Shown here: positions 24,447 to 34,789 of the stretch, piece after piece
Layout: the number at the start of each line of letters is the position of its first letter
Numbering within the stretch: the first letter of the stretch is position 1
Origin: Prevotella illustrans
GTDB lineage: Bacteria; Bacteroidota; Bacteroidia; Bacteroidales; Bacteroidaceae
Length of the DNA: 64,000 nucleotides
NCBI RefSeq assembly: GCF_017426725.1
Contig: NZ_JAERMS010000006.1
Coordinates: 33,954 to 97,953, forward strand
Reading direction: 5' to 3'
The notes under the pieces: generated by a model
The model's input: only the letters and a program-made list of their open reading frames with translations
What the model was told of the DNA's origin: nothing
Database searches by the model: none
Position numbers and translations under genes: made by a program

Positions 24447-26521
24447 AACACGGCGGTTTTCCATTCAACCAGGCATGCCGGTTCGCCGTCATAGCCCTCG
24501 TTTTGCTGGGCCATTCCTTGTCAAGTCCCGCGTTCCCCTTCTTCAAAAAGAAGAAAAAGAGCGTGCCCACAGTGAAGAAAGACGCTTACGAACGCGCGCT
24601 TTCCGACAACAAAACCTACTCGGCCAAAGGCCCTTTCATCTCGCTATATAAAACCGATGGGAAACTTCTCATCGAACTGCCGCCCGCTTCCTTGGGGCGC
24701 GATATGCTCATTGGGGCCACAGTCTCGTCGGTGTCGAGCCCGCAATTCGCCGAACTGGGAATGAAAAGTGGCTCGCTCGTACATGTACGCTTCGTGCAGA
24801 AAGACAGCTCCATAGTGATGCAAGCCATCAACAGCGAGATGGCCGACCCTCTTCCGTGCGGCGACGCACGCCAAACGGAAGTCACAAATTACGGCAACCT
24901 CGACTTCTTCTCCTTCCCCATCAAGGCACGCAACAAGGCAACGGGTGGTGTGCTTTTCGATGCCTCGTCGTTCTTTCTGAAAGAAAACCGCTACTTCCCC
25001 GTCATCGCCAAGGTTGCGGGACCTTATCGGGTGGACGCCGACTTGAAGCCCGACTGGTCGAGAATAACGGCACTCAAGTCGTTCCCTACAAACGCCTGCG
25101 TGAAGATGGAGCGCAATTACATCACCAACATGAGCGGCAACAGCGGGAAAGTGGCTGTGGCCAACCATCCCGTTTCCATCGGCGTAACCTTCACGCTGGC
25201 ACTCTTGCCCGACAAGCCCATGACGCCGCGCCTTAGCGACACGCGCATTGGGATGTTCTTAACGCCCAAGTCGATTGTTAACGAAGGTCTGCTGGAGCGC
25301 GTTAGTTTTGTGAACCGCTGGCGGATAGAGCCCAAAGACACGGCAGCCTACTTTGCCGGTAAGCCCACCGAACCCGTCAAACCCATCGTTTATTATGTGG
25401 AGAATACGTTCTCCGAGCTTTGGAAAAGCGCCATCAAGGCTGGCATCCTGCGCTGGAACAAGGCGTTTGAACGTATCGGATTTAAGGACGTCATACAAGT
25501 GAAAGACTTCCCAACAGACGACCCGTCTTTCGATCCCGACAACTTTCTCTACTCCTGCGTGCGCTATCTGCCTGTGGCCGTGGAGAACGCCATGGGCCCT
25601 TCGTGGGTGGACCCGCGCACGGGAGAAATCGTAACGGTCACGGTCTTGGTCTACAACGACGTCATCAACACCATCAACAATTGGCGGTTTGTGCAGACGG
25701 CACAGCTCGACACGGCAGCCCGAACCACCTCCATGCCCGACAGCATCGTGTCGTCGACGCTCGAATACATCATCGCGCACGAGATAGGCCACACCCTCGG
25801 CTTTATGCACAACATGGCAGCTTCGGCCGCCATCCCCACCGATTCGCTCCGCTCCGCAAGCTTCACGCAGAAGTATGGCACAACGCCCTCCATCATGGAC
25901 TATGCCCGCTTCAACTACGTGGCACAGCCCTCAGACAAAGGCGTGGCACTAACGCCGCCGTTCCTGGGTGTATACGACTATTACGCCTTGGAGTGGGCGT
26001 ATCGCGTTTTCCCCAACTCCAAGGGGTATAAGGATGATGTGAAACCTTTGAACAGACTGATAGAAGCGCATGCCGGCGACCCTATGTACCGCTACGGACT
26101 GCAACAATCGGGCTTCAGATACGACCCCTCGGCCATCGAAGAAGACCTGGGCGACGACCCAATCAAGTCGAGCGACTACGGATTGAAGAACCTAAGCTAT
26201 ATTCTGAGCCACTTCGACAAGTGGATTCCCGATGGAGACGACGGCACGAGAAAGGCCGAACTTTACCGCCAGATGGTTTCGCAATCCTATGGCTACGTGC
26301 GCAACGTCTACGCCAACGTCAGCGGCATACGCCTCTATCAGACAACGGAGACGTCGGGCTTGCCGCGCTATCGGGTGGTGCCCAAGGCCCAACAGCGTGC
26401 CGCGGCCTTATGGATGCTCAATGAAGCACGCCGTTTCGGCAAACGCGGCGTAGCCGAAATAGAGAACCGCCTGCCCCAACTCAGCAACCATCCCTACAAG
26501 ACATTGGCCAACGGCGTGTAA
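24443..26521 (+). CDS. DUF5117/DUF4953 zinc metalloprotease, C-terminus cut by an in-frame stop
   Basis: Secreted peptidase paralogous to the preceding gene, with an intact active site HEIGHTLGFMH (residues 446-456; His446, Glu447, His450, His456). A signal peptide (to about residue 30) is followed by a KKKKK cluster. The start ATG overlaps the previous stop (ATGA). The reading ends at TAA 26519-26521, but homology continues in the same frame to 26974, so a nonsense codon removes about 150 residues. The catalytic domain itself is complete, so the 692-residue protein could still work. Confidence 0.85.
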   Translation: MKHGGFPFNQACRFAVIALVLLGHSLSSPAFPFFKKKKKSVPTVKKDAYERALSDNKTYSAKGPFISLYKTDGKLLIELPPASLGRDMLIGATVSSVSSPQFAELGMKSGSLVHVRFVQKDSSIVMQAINSEMADPLPCGDARQTEVTNYGNLDFFSFPIKARNKATGGVLFDASSFFLKENRYFPVIAKVAGPYRVDADLKPDWSRITALKSFPTNACVKMERNYITNMSGNSGKVAVANHPVSIGVTFTLALLPDKPMTPRLSDTRIGMFLTPKSIVNEGLLERVSFVNRWRIEPKDTAAYFAGKPTEPVKPIVYYVENTFSELWKSAIKAGILRWNKAFERIGFKDVIQVKDFPTDDPSFDPDNFLYSCVRYLPVAVENAMGPSWVDPRTGEIVTVTVLVYNDVINTINNWRFVQTAQLDTAARTTSMPDSIVSSTLEYIIAHEIGHTLGFMHNMAASAAIPTDSLRSASFTQKYGTTPSIMDYARFNYVAQPSDKGVALTPPFLGVYDYYALEWAYRVFPNSKGYKDDVKPLNRLIEAHAGDPMYRYGLQQSGFRYDPSAIEEDLGDDPIKSSDYGLKNLSYILSHFDKWIPDGDDGTRKAELYRQMVSQSYGYVRNVYANVSGIRLYQTTETSGLPRYRVVPKAQQRAAALWMLNEARRFGKRGVAEIENRLPQLSNHPYKTLANGV

Positions 26522-26524
26522 GAA

Positions 26525-26974
26525 ATGGCACTCTCCGCCACGCCCCGCCTGGCATTGAGCTTCTACATGGACTCCACGTCTTACTCGCCTTTGGAATATT
26601 GCGAGGACATCTACCAAAACGTTTGGGCGAAAACCATCGCGGGTAACGAGGCGTTAGACGAAGACGACATCGCCCTCCAAAAGATTTATGTAGAGAAACT
26701 GAAGGCCAACATAGACGAGGTGAAGCAGGTGGGAAAGATGCGCGCACTGCAAGACACGCATGAGAACGTGTCGTTCCTGGGTTTCGGAAAGGGTTATGGC
26801 GAACCCGAAACGATGTGGACGGCCACCATCGACCGCACGTCGGAATATATCTTCCACTACGCGCTGAAACTCAAAAAGCTACTCGAAGAGCGCATCGCCA
26901 CCACGCGTTCTAACGAAACCAAAGCCCACTACGTGTTGCTCTACGCCCGTGTTCAGAAATATCTGAACTCGTAG
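26525..26974 (+). CDS. C-terminal remnant of the zinc metalloprotease
   Basis: 149 codons in the same frame as the upstream protease, beginning with an ATG 3 bases after its stop (TAA GAA ATG). It continues the family C-terminus: SPLEYCEDIYQNVWA aligns with the YTQKEYFDDVYKELFA part of the paralogue, and the end (SEYIFHYALKLKKLLEE) with its final helices. It may be a dead fragment, or be made by re-initiation after the stop. It has no signal peptide of its own. Confidence 0.7.
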   Translation: MALSATPRLALSFYMDSTSYSPLEYCEDIYQNVWAKTIAGNEALDEDDIALQKIYVEKLKANIDEVKQVGKMRALQDTHENVSFLGFGKGYGEPETMWTATIDRTSEYIFHYALKLKKLLEERIATTRSNETKAHYVLLYARVQKYLNS

Positions 26975-27002
26975 GAGCCTGGCGATACGATACGGAATAC
27001 GA

Positions 27003-27037
27003 AATCCCCGGCGATTTTTTATCAATCGCCGGGGATT
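27003..27037. terminator. Strong bidirectional terminator
   Basis: AATCCCCGGCGAT and its complement ATCGCCGGGGATT form a 13-bp GC-rich stem with T-rich sequence on both sides. It lies between the convergent protease locus (ends 26974) and the GH3 operon (ends 27106) and can serve both. Confidence 0.85.
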
Positions 27038-27105
27038 TTGTATTTTCACAAAGCATTGATACCAATCACTTGACATTTCACGGGGCGCATTCCTCATTCT
27101 CCACT

Positions 27106-29472
27106 TCACATTCTCTTCAATATATTGAATCGTTCCATGGGTCGCAGTACGCTGTGAACCTTGGTCTCTCGCGCCTTTACGTCGATCGGCAGCGTGGTCT
27201 TGATGTCGCGTGACGAAGCGCCGACGAGCAGTTGATACTTACCGGCGTCCACCCTCCAGACCGAGGTGTCGGCGTCGAACGAAGCCAGGTCGGCCGTCTT
27301 CACGGTCAGCGTAAGGGTTTCGGCCTCACCCGGTTTCAGGCTCTTGGTCTTGGCAAAGGCCTTGAGTTCCTTGGCCGGCTTGTTGAGTCGTTTACTGTCG
27401 GGAGCTGCCACATAGAGTTCTACAATCTCCTTACCATCGGCCTTGCCCACATTCTTTACGCTGACCGTCACATTAATGACGTCGTCCTTGGCATTTATCT
27501 TGGCGTCGGTATAGTCAAACTTGGTGTAGCTCAGACCGTAGCCGAAGGGATAGGACACGGCTTTATCAAAGCTATCGAAATAGCGATAGCCCACGTAGAT
27601 GTCCTCTTCATAGTCGGTGTAGTCCACGTCTTTCTCGCCGTTGCCGGCCTTGCCCTGATTGGTAAGACTCAGATCGGGAGCTTTATCGATGGGGAAATTG
27701 CGTGAAGAATAGGCGTCGGCGAAGTTGACGGGCCATGTCATCGTGAGCTTGCCCGACGGTGAAACTTTGCCACTGAGGACGTCAGCCACCGAGTTACCGC
27801 TCTCCTGACCGGCCTGCCAGGCGCAGAGGATGGCGTCGGGCAGGTCTTTCCAAGAAGCCGTCTCAATGACGCCGCCTACATTGAGCAGCACAACGACCTT
27901 CTTGCCGACCTTATGATAGGCTTCACAAACCTGCGAGACGAGGCGTCGCTCTTCCGTAGAAAGGTTGAAATCGGCCATCTTGCGGTCGACAAACTCACCG
28001 CTGATGCGACCCAAGGTGACGATGGCCACATCGGAAAGTCTCGCCTGCCGCTCGAGTTGCCGTGCCTCCATACTCATTTCCACAGGCCGCGGTGTGGGCA
28101 TGAACTTCGCCAGCATAGCCTTCTTCTTGTCTTTCTTCGCGGCAGCATTCTGTTGCTTCTCAATCTCCGCTTTCCGTTGAGTGATGTACTTGGCATATTG
28201 CTTATGCAAATCTTCATTCACCCGATAGCCCGCCTTCTTCAAGCCATCGAGCAACGACACCACGTAAGCATGGTTCACGTTGCCCGAACCGGTGCCGCCG
28301 GCAATGAAATCATAGCCGGTACAGCCGTAGAGCGCCACCTCGATATCGGTAGCCTTGGAAGCAAGGGGCAAGGTACTATCCTCATTTTTGAGCAACACCA
28401 TTCCCTCGACGGCACTTTGCCGTGTTACGGCAGCGTGTCCTTGGAGGTCGGGTTTGTTGCTGGGTTGGTAGCCCTGATAACTTGGCGTCTTTTCGATGAG
28501 GTTCAGAATGCGGATGATATTGCGATCGAGGTCGGCTTCTTTCAGCCTACCGCTCTTCACACCATCGACAATCGACATGAACTGCTCGGCCTTGCCTGGT
28601 TGCAACATGTCGTTGCCGGCCCACACCTGCGCGGCTCCGTCCTTACCTCCGAACCAATCTGTCATGACAGTTCCCTCATACCCCCACTCGTCACGCAGAA
28701 TGGTGGTAAGCAAGTCCTTACTCTCGGAGGTGTAGATACCGTTGATTTTGTTGTAAGAAGACATGACCGTCCAAGGGTGGGCTTCCTTCACCGCAATCTC
28801 AAATGGCTTGAGATAGATTTCGCGAATGGCACGCTGCGAAATGCGAGCGTCGTTATTCATGCGGTTGGTCTCCTGGTTGTTGAAAGCGAAGTGCTTGACA
28901 CTGGTGCCCACGCCGTTGCTTTGAATGCCGCGAATATAGGCTGCCGCTATCTTTCCGGCCACCACGGGATCTTCGCTATAGTACTCGAAGTTACGGCCGT
29001 TGAGCGGATTGCGGTGGATGTTGACGGCAGGAGCCAGCAATACATCGACGCCATATTCTTTCACTTCCTCCCCCATGGCCTTACCCACTTCCTCCACAAG
29101 CTGCCGGTTCCAGGTAGATGCCAGTAGCGTACCGATGGGAAAATGGGTACAGAAGTAGGTTCTTTTGTCGCCCTTGCGATGGGCATCGACACGCAGTCCG
29201 GCCGGTCCGTCGGCCAGCACGATGGCCGGTATGCCCAGCGAGTCGAGCGGATAAGTAGTTCCGGCCGCGCCGGGCACGAGCGACTTCGTCGCGCCGATGA
29301 CGGCATGATCGCCACTCATGCCTGGCATGCCCGTACCAATTACGAAATGAGCTTTGTCTTCCAGCGATAGCTTCCGGAGCACGTCTTGTTTGTCAATAGT
29401 CTTGTCCTGGGATGCGCACGACATGACAAGGGCCGTGGCCAAAGCAATGGGAAATAAGTCTTTTGTTTTCAT
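27106..29472 (-). CDS. GH3 glycoside hydrolase (beta-glucosidase/xylosidase type), lipoprotein
   Basis: Exo-acting enzyme that releases a terminal sugar from beta-linked oligosaccharides. The 788-residue protein has lipobox VMSC (Cys19), a GH3 N-domain with ADGPAGLR and KHFA, the nucleophile in GTVMTDW (Asp272), the C-domain with SGEFVDR (likely general-acid Glu) and a C-terminal FN3-like domain. The ATG at 29472 (MKTKDLF) was chosen for the signal peptide. It is the last gene of the esterase-GH3-esterase-GH3 operon. Preference for glucose or xylose cannot be told by eye. Confidence 0.92.
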   Translation of the reverse strand: MKTKDLFPIALATALVMSCASQDKTIDKQDVLRKLSLEDKAHFVIGTGMPGMSGDHAVIGATKSLVPGAAGTTYPLDSLGIPAIVLADGPAGLRVDAHRKGDKRTYFCTHFPIGTLLASTWNRQLVEEVGKAMGEEVKEYGVDVLLAPAVNIHRNPLNGRNFEYYSEDPVVAGKIAAAYIRGIQSNGVGTSVKHFAFNNQETNRMNNDARISQRAIREIYLKPFEIAVKEAHPWTVMSSYNKINGIYTSESKDLLTTILRDEWGYEGTVMTDWFGGKDGAAQVWAGNDMLQPGKAEQFMSIVDGVKSGRLKEADLDRNIIRILNLIEKTPSYQGYQPSNKPDLQGHAAVTRQSAVEGMVLLKNEDSTLPLASKATDIEVALYGCTGYDFIAGGTGSGNVNHAYVVSLLDGLKKAGYRVNEDLHKQYAKYITQRKAEIEKQQNAAAKKDKKKAMLAKFMPTPRPVEMSMEARQLERQARLSDVAIVTLGRISGEFVDRKMADFNLSTEERRLVSQVCEAYHKVGKKVVVLLNVGGVIETASWKDLPDAILCAWQAGQESGNSVADVLSGKVSPSGKLTMTWPVNFADAYSSRNFPIDKAPDLSLTNQGKAGNGEKDVDYTDYEEDIYVGYRYFDSFDKAVSYPFGYGLSYTKFDYTDAKINAKDDVINVTVSVKNVGKADGKEIVELYVAAPDSKRLNKPAKELKAFAKTKSLKPGEAETLTLTVKTADLASFDADTSVWRVDAGKYQLLVGASSRDIKTTLPIDVKARETKVHSVLRPMERFNILKRM

Positions 29473-29600
29473 TGGTCGTATCATTTTATGGAAATTTCAC
29501 TAACAAGGCTACTACGGCTGCCATGAAAAACCTCATGAAAGCGCACCTGCAGCTTGCGAAAGGGGTGTTAAATGTACTTATTTATTATAACAGAACACGT

Positions 29601-30707
29601 TTATTTGAAAATACGCTGAGCCAATTGATAAAGGTTGTTGCGCCATGTGTACCAGGTGTGTCCTCCGGGGGCTTCGGTATATTCGTATTTGATACCGGCC
29701 TTGTCAAACAAACGGAGCATGGCCTTACCATTCCGATAGGCTATGTCTTCGGGGCCGCCCTGCGTGAAGACTAATTGGCGCACGCCCTTATTAAAGTTCC
29801 GACTGATGTTGTTGAGCTGCTGCTGATAATTGGCATAGGCTTGCTTGTTATTAGCAAACCAACCGGAACTTAACACCCAGAAATAGGCAAACTTATCGTA
29901 ATCCTTCAGCATAGTCTCCAGCGTTTCCATGCCACCCATGGAAAGGCCGGCCATGGCACGATGGTCCTTATCGGCCATCACACGATAGTTGCTTTCGATG
30001 AAAGGGATGACGCTCTTCACCAAATCTTCCTCGAAGAGAGGAACCTCTCCTTCAAGGTCTTGGGTGGGAATACTGCCATTGGGCATGACCACAATCATGG
30101 GTTTTATCTTGTCTTCGGCCAGCAGGTTATCGAGAATGAAGCCTGCCGCCCCCACACCGGGCCATGCGTTGTCGGTATCACCACCGCCATGAATCAGGTA
30201 AAGGACAGGCAGCTTGTCAGTAGATTTCTCATATCCGGCTGGTGTCCATACATGCAGACGGCGTGTCATCTTGAGATTTTTCGATTCATAATAACGCCGG
30301 GCCACGGCACCATGTGGAACTTGCTTCATTGCGTAAAACTCCTTGCCGCTGCCGATGAAGGCCAAGGCTGATGTTTCTCCTGCCGTCGGCGACTTGGGAT
30401 CGTACACGTTAACGCCATCCACCACGAAGTGGTAACGATAGACGCCGTCTTTCACCTCGGGCACCACTACCGACCATACACCGTTATCGGCCCGTCGCAC
30501 GTCTAACTTCTTGCCCCACGGCATGATGTCGCCGCCTATTGAAACCGTCTTGGCTTCTGGCGCATAAATACTCAAAACAACGTTACCGTTGCCCAACGAG
30601 CGCACAGAGCGGAGCGTATCATTGGGTGTAGACGTACGTATCCACTGGGCTGACAATGGAAGAGTTGCCAGTGCCAGCATGCTTGTAATGAAGAATTTCC
30701 TGTTCAT
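29601..30707 (-). CDS. CE1-like esterase with N-terminal CBM48/E-set domain
   Basis: Likely secreted acyl-esterase that removes feruloyl or acetyl groups from glycans. The 368-residue product has a signal peptide ending LSAQ, an E-set/CBM48-like domain (about residues 35-115; VVLSIYAPEAKTVSIGG), then an alpha/beta-hydrolase of the esterase-D type with HGGGDTDNAW, nucleophile GLSMGG (Ser256) and the catalytic His in GGHTWYTWR. It starts 3 bp after the upstream GH3 stop. It is paralogous to the 33063-34274 product. Confidence 0.9.
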   Translation of the reverse strand: MNRKFFITSMLALATLPLSAQWIRTSTPNDTLRSVRSLGNGNVVLSIYAPEAKTVSIGGDIMPWGKKLDVRRADNGVWSVVVPEVKDGVYRYHFVVDGVNVYDPKSPTAGETSALAFIGSGKEFYAMKQVPHGAVARRYYESKNLKMTRRLHVWTPAGYEKSTDKLPVLYLIHGGGDTDNAWPGVGAAGFILDNLLAEDKIKPMIVVMPNGSIPTQDLEGEVPLFEEDLVKSVIPFIESNYRVMADKDHRAMAGLSMGGMETLETMLKDYDKFAYFWVLSSGWFANNKQAYANYQQQLNNISRNFNKGVRQLVFTQGGPEDIAYRNGKAMLRLFDKAGIKYEYTEAPGGHTWYTWRNNLYQLAQRIFK

Positions 30708-30710
30708 AGC

Positions 30711-33044
30711 TTAGCGATGAAGAAGATTAAGTTTAACGGTCGGCTTCATCACGTCGTTGACTTTGGTTTTCATACCGTCAACCTTGGCCGATAAAGCCTT
30801 CTCTATATGATTGGCAGAAGAGGCTATCAGGAAGTGATAAACACCTGCGTCGACTACCCATGCCGATTCTTTCTCGTTGAAAGAGGCCAGGTCGCGTGCC
30901 TCAACCTCAAGCTTCACGGTCTCACGTCGGCCGGGCTGAATCAAACCGGTTTTGGTATAATTCCTCAGTTCTTTGGCCGGTTTGCCGAGCCGTTTGTTTC
31001 TCGGGGCTGCCACAAAGAGCTCCACGACATTCCGGCCGGCCCTGTCGCCCATGTTCACTACGTCTACCGTGACTATGTATTTTTCTCCCTCTCTGTCTAT
31101 TTTCGCGTTCTCATAGGCGAACGTCGTATAACTCAACCCATAGCCAAAGGGGTAGCTTACCGGTTTGTTGAAACTGTCGAAATAGCGGTACCCCACGTAG
31201 ATATCCTCATCGTAATCGGTAAAGTCAATATTGGCTTTGGGTTCACGATCGGTATTCTGCTTGTCGTTGCCCCACATGTACATCGTGGCCAGGTCTTTCG
31301 TGTCTTTCACGTCTGCGGGGAAGTTGCGGTCGGAAGCGGCATCACCGTATTTGTTTTGGAAGGTGACGGGCAGACGACCCGACGGGTTTACCTTGCCCGA
31401 GAGGATGTCGGCAATACTGTTGCCCACCTGTTCGCCACTCTGCCAGGTACAGAGAAGACCGTCAACCAAACTTTTCCACGAAGCGGTCTCCACCGGACCG
31501 CATACATTGAGCAACACGACGACCTTCTTTCCGGCCTCGTGATAGGCCTCACTCACCTGTCTGATCATCGTCAGTTCCTTCTCATACAGGTTAAATTCGT
31601 CCCGCGTACGATCGGCGGCTTCTCCACTCTTTCGCCCAATGACGACCACGCCCACGTCGGTGTTGGCAGCCGTTTCGGCCACTTGCAGGTCGGTCATGAC
31701 GATTTCCTCAGCCCGGTTGAGCGGACGGAGCGCGAACGATGGCAGGCCATTGGGATAAAGCCGCTTCTGCTCTGCGGCGACATGTTGCCTGTATTGGTCG
31801 AGCAATGGTTTGTAAACTGTCATACCGGCATTGCGCAATCCTTCCACCAATGACACGGTATAGCGACCCACCATCGTTCCGCCAAATCCCGTTCCGCCCG
31901 GAATAATCTCGTAACCGGTACTGCCGAAGAGGGCGACCTGGCAGCCGGAAGCCAAAGGAAGCGCGCCTTTATTTTCCAACAACACCATACCTTCCGCGCC
32001 TATGACACGGTCGTCAACGGCATGCTGCTTGAGATTAGGCTCGTTGGAATAGGGATAGTTCGCGAAACTATGACTCCTTACGACAAACCGCAGAATACGT
32101 TCTACGTTGCGGTCGAGCACTGCCATGGGGAGTCTGCCGTTCTTGGCGTCTTCCATCAACTTGTCGAACTGGCGGTCCTGCCCCGGTTGCAGCATATCGT
32201 TACCGGCCAACATCGAAAGTGTAGCGTCTTTGCCGGCATTCCAGTCTGACACGACAAGACCGTCGAAGCCCCATTCCTTGCGCAGAATTGTCTCGGTCAG
32301 GTCGCCATCTTCGCACGTAAGCCTACCATTAATACTGTTGTAAGCCGTCATCACCGTCCAAGGATTACCCAACCGCACAGCCAGTTCAAACCCTCTAAGA
32401 TACAGTTCACGCAGCGCGCGCCGACTCATCCTGCTATCGTTGGCATTACGGTTAGTCTCCTGACTGTTGGCCGCGAAATGCTTGACGCAAGCCGCCGTAC
32501 CCTCACTCTGTATGCCTTTCACGTAATAGGCGGCTATCGTTCCCGAGAGATAAGGGTCTTCCGAGTAGTATTCGTGGTTACGCCCACACAGCACATTGCG
32601 CATCAGGTTCATGCTGGGAGCCAGAATCCAGTCGAGTCCATACTCTTTCGTCTCGTTGCCGATACCCTTTCCCACCAGATAAGCAGCCTGCTTATCCCAC
32701 GTGGATGCCAAGGCGATACTCGTCATATAGTCCGTGCAGTAGTAGTCGCGACTGTCATAGTCGCGATGGGCGCTCATGCGAAGTCCTTGATTGCTGTCGG
32801 CACAATAGGTAGAAGGTATGCCTAAGCGAGGAATGGCATAAGTGCTGCCGGCCGTTCCGGGGAACTTCACTTCACGCCCAAAGCCCATCCCGCAGCCTAA
32901 AACCAGGTGACACTTCTCTTCCAGCGTCATCTCTTTCACCACTTGCTCGATATTGTCGCTACGCAAGCGGGGCTGTGATACTGCCTTTGCGCCGTGCCCA
33001 CACAATAAGGCCACGACACAGATCATCATGTTACTTATCTTCAT
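30711..33044 (-). CDS. GH3 glycoside hydrolase, second copy
   Basis: 777 residues with a signal peptide (to about AKA, residue 21), paralogous to the GH3 at 27106. The nucleophile lies in GLVVSDW (Asp267) and SGEAADR probably holds the acid/base. The usual DGPxGLR substrate loop is changed to ADSNQGLR, keeping the Asp but losing Gly-Pro, so its specificity may differ from that of its paralogue. It has the same FN3-like C-terminal domain. It lies 18 bp after the first esterase gene in the operon. Confidence 0.92.
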   Translation of the reverse strand: MKISNMMICVVALLCGHGAKAVSQPRLRSDNIEQVVKEMTLEEKCHLVLGCGMGFGREVKFPGTAGSTYAIPRLGIPSTYCADSNQGLRMSAHRDYDSRDYYCTDYMTSIALASTWDKQAAYLVGKGIGNETKEYGLDWILAPSMNLMRNVLCGRNHEYYSEDPYLSGTIAAYYVKGIQSEGTAACVKHFAANSQETNRNANDSRMSRRALRELYLRGFELAVRLGNPWTVMTAYNSINGRLTCEDGDLTETILRKEWGFDGLVVSDWNAGKDATLSMLAGNDMLQPGQDRQFDKLMEDAKNGRLPMAVLDRNVERILRFVVRSHSFANYPYSNEPNLKQHAVDDRVIGAEGMVLLENKGALPLASGCQVALFGSTGYEIIPGGTGFGGTMVGRYTVSLVEGLRNAGMTVYKPLLDQYRQHVAAEQKRLYPNGLPSFALRPLNRAEEIVMTDLQVAETAANTDVGVVVIGRKSGEAADRTRDEFNLYEKELTMIRQVSEAYHEAGKKVVVLLNVCGPVETASWKSLVDGLLCTWQSGEQVGNSIADILSGKVNPSGRLPVTFQNKYGDAASDRNFPADVKDTKDLATMYMWGNDKQNTDREPKANIDFTDYDEDIYVGYRYFDSFNKPVSYPFGYGLSYTTFAYENAKIDREGEKYIVTVDVVNMGDRAGRNVVELFVAAPRNKRLGKPAKELRNYTKTGLIQPGRRETVKLEVEARDLASFNEKESAWVVDAGVYHFLIASSANHIEKALSAKVDGMKTKVNDVMKPTVKLNLLHR

Positions 33045-33062
33045 AATCTAACTTTTGTATGA

Positions 33063-34702
<1,640 letters not shown>

Positions 34703-34726
34703 CGGCGTTTTTCGAATCAAACGCCG
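34703..34726 (-). terminator. Terminator of the hybrid two-component regulator gene
   Basis: CGGCGTTT and AAACGCCG form an 8-bp stem with an 8-base loop, followed on the minus strand by ATTATTTTCTTTTTT. It lies 64 bp after the regulator stop codon. Confidence 0.75.
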
Positions 34727-34789
34727 GTCATTTTGAAATAACGCAGCCATCAGCGACTTGCTGTAAAGATTTTTCTGAATTTCCGCCGC

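Noticed and set aside
27913-29127. Long open frame (404 codons) on the plus strand
   Set aside because: It lies wholly inside the GH3 gene on the opposite strand, which has full domain support; the frame is a by-product of codon bias.
30807-31853. Open frame of 348 codons on the plus strand
   Set aside because: Antisense to the second GH3 gene and without recognisable motifs.
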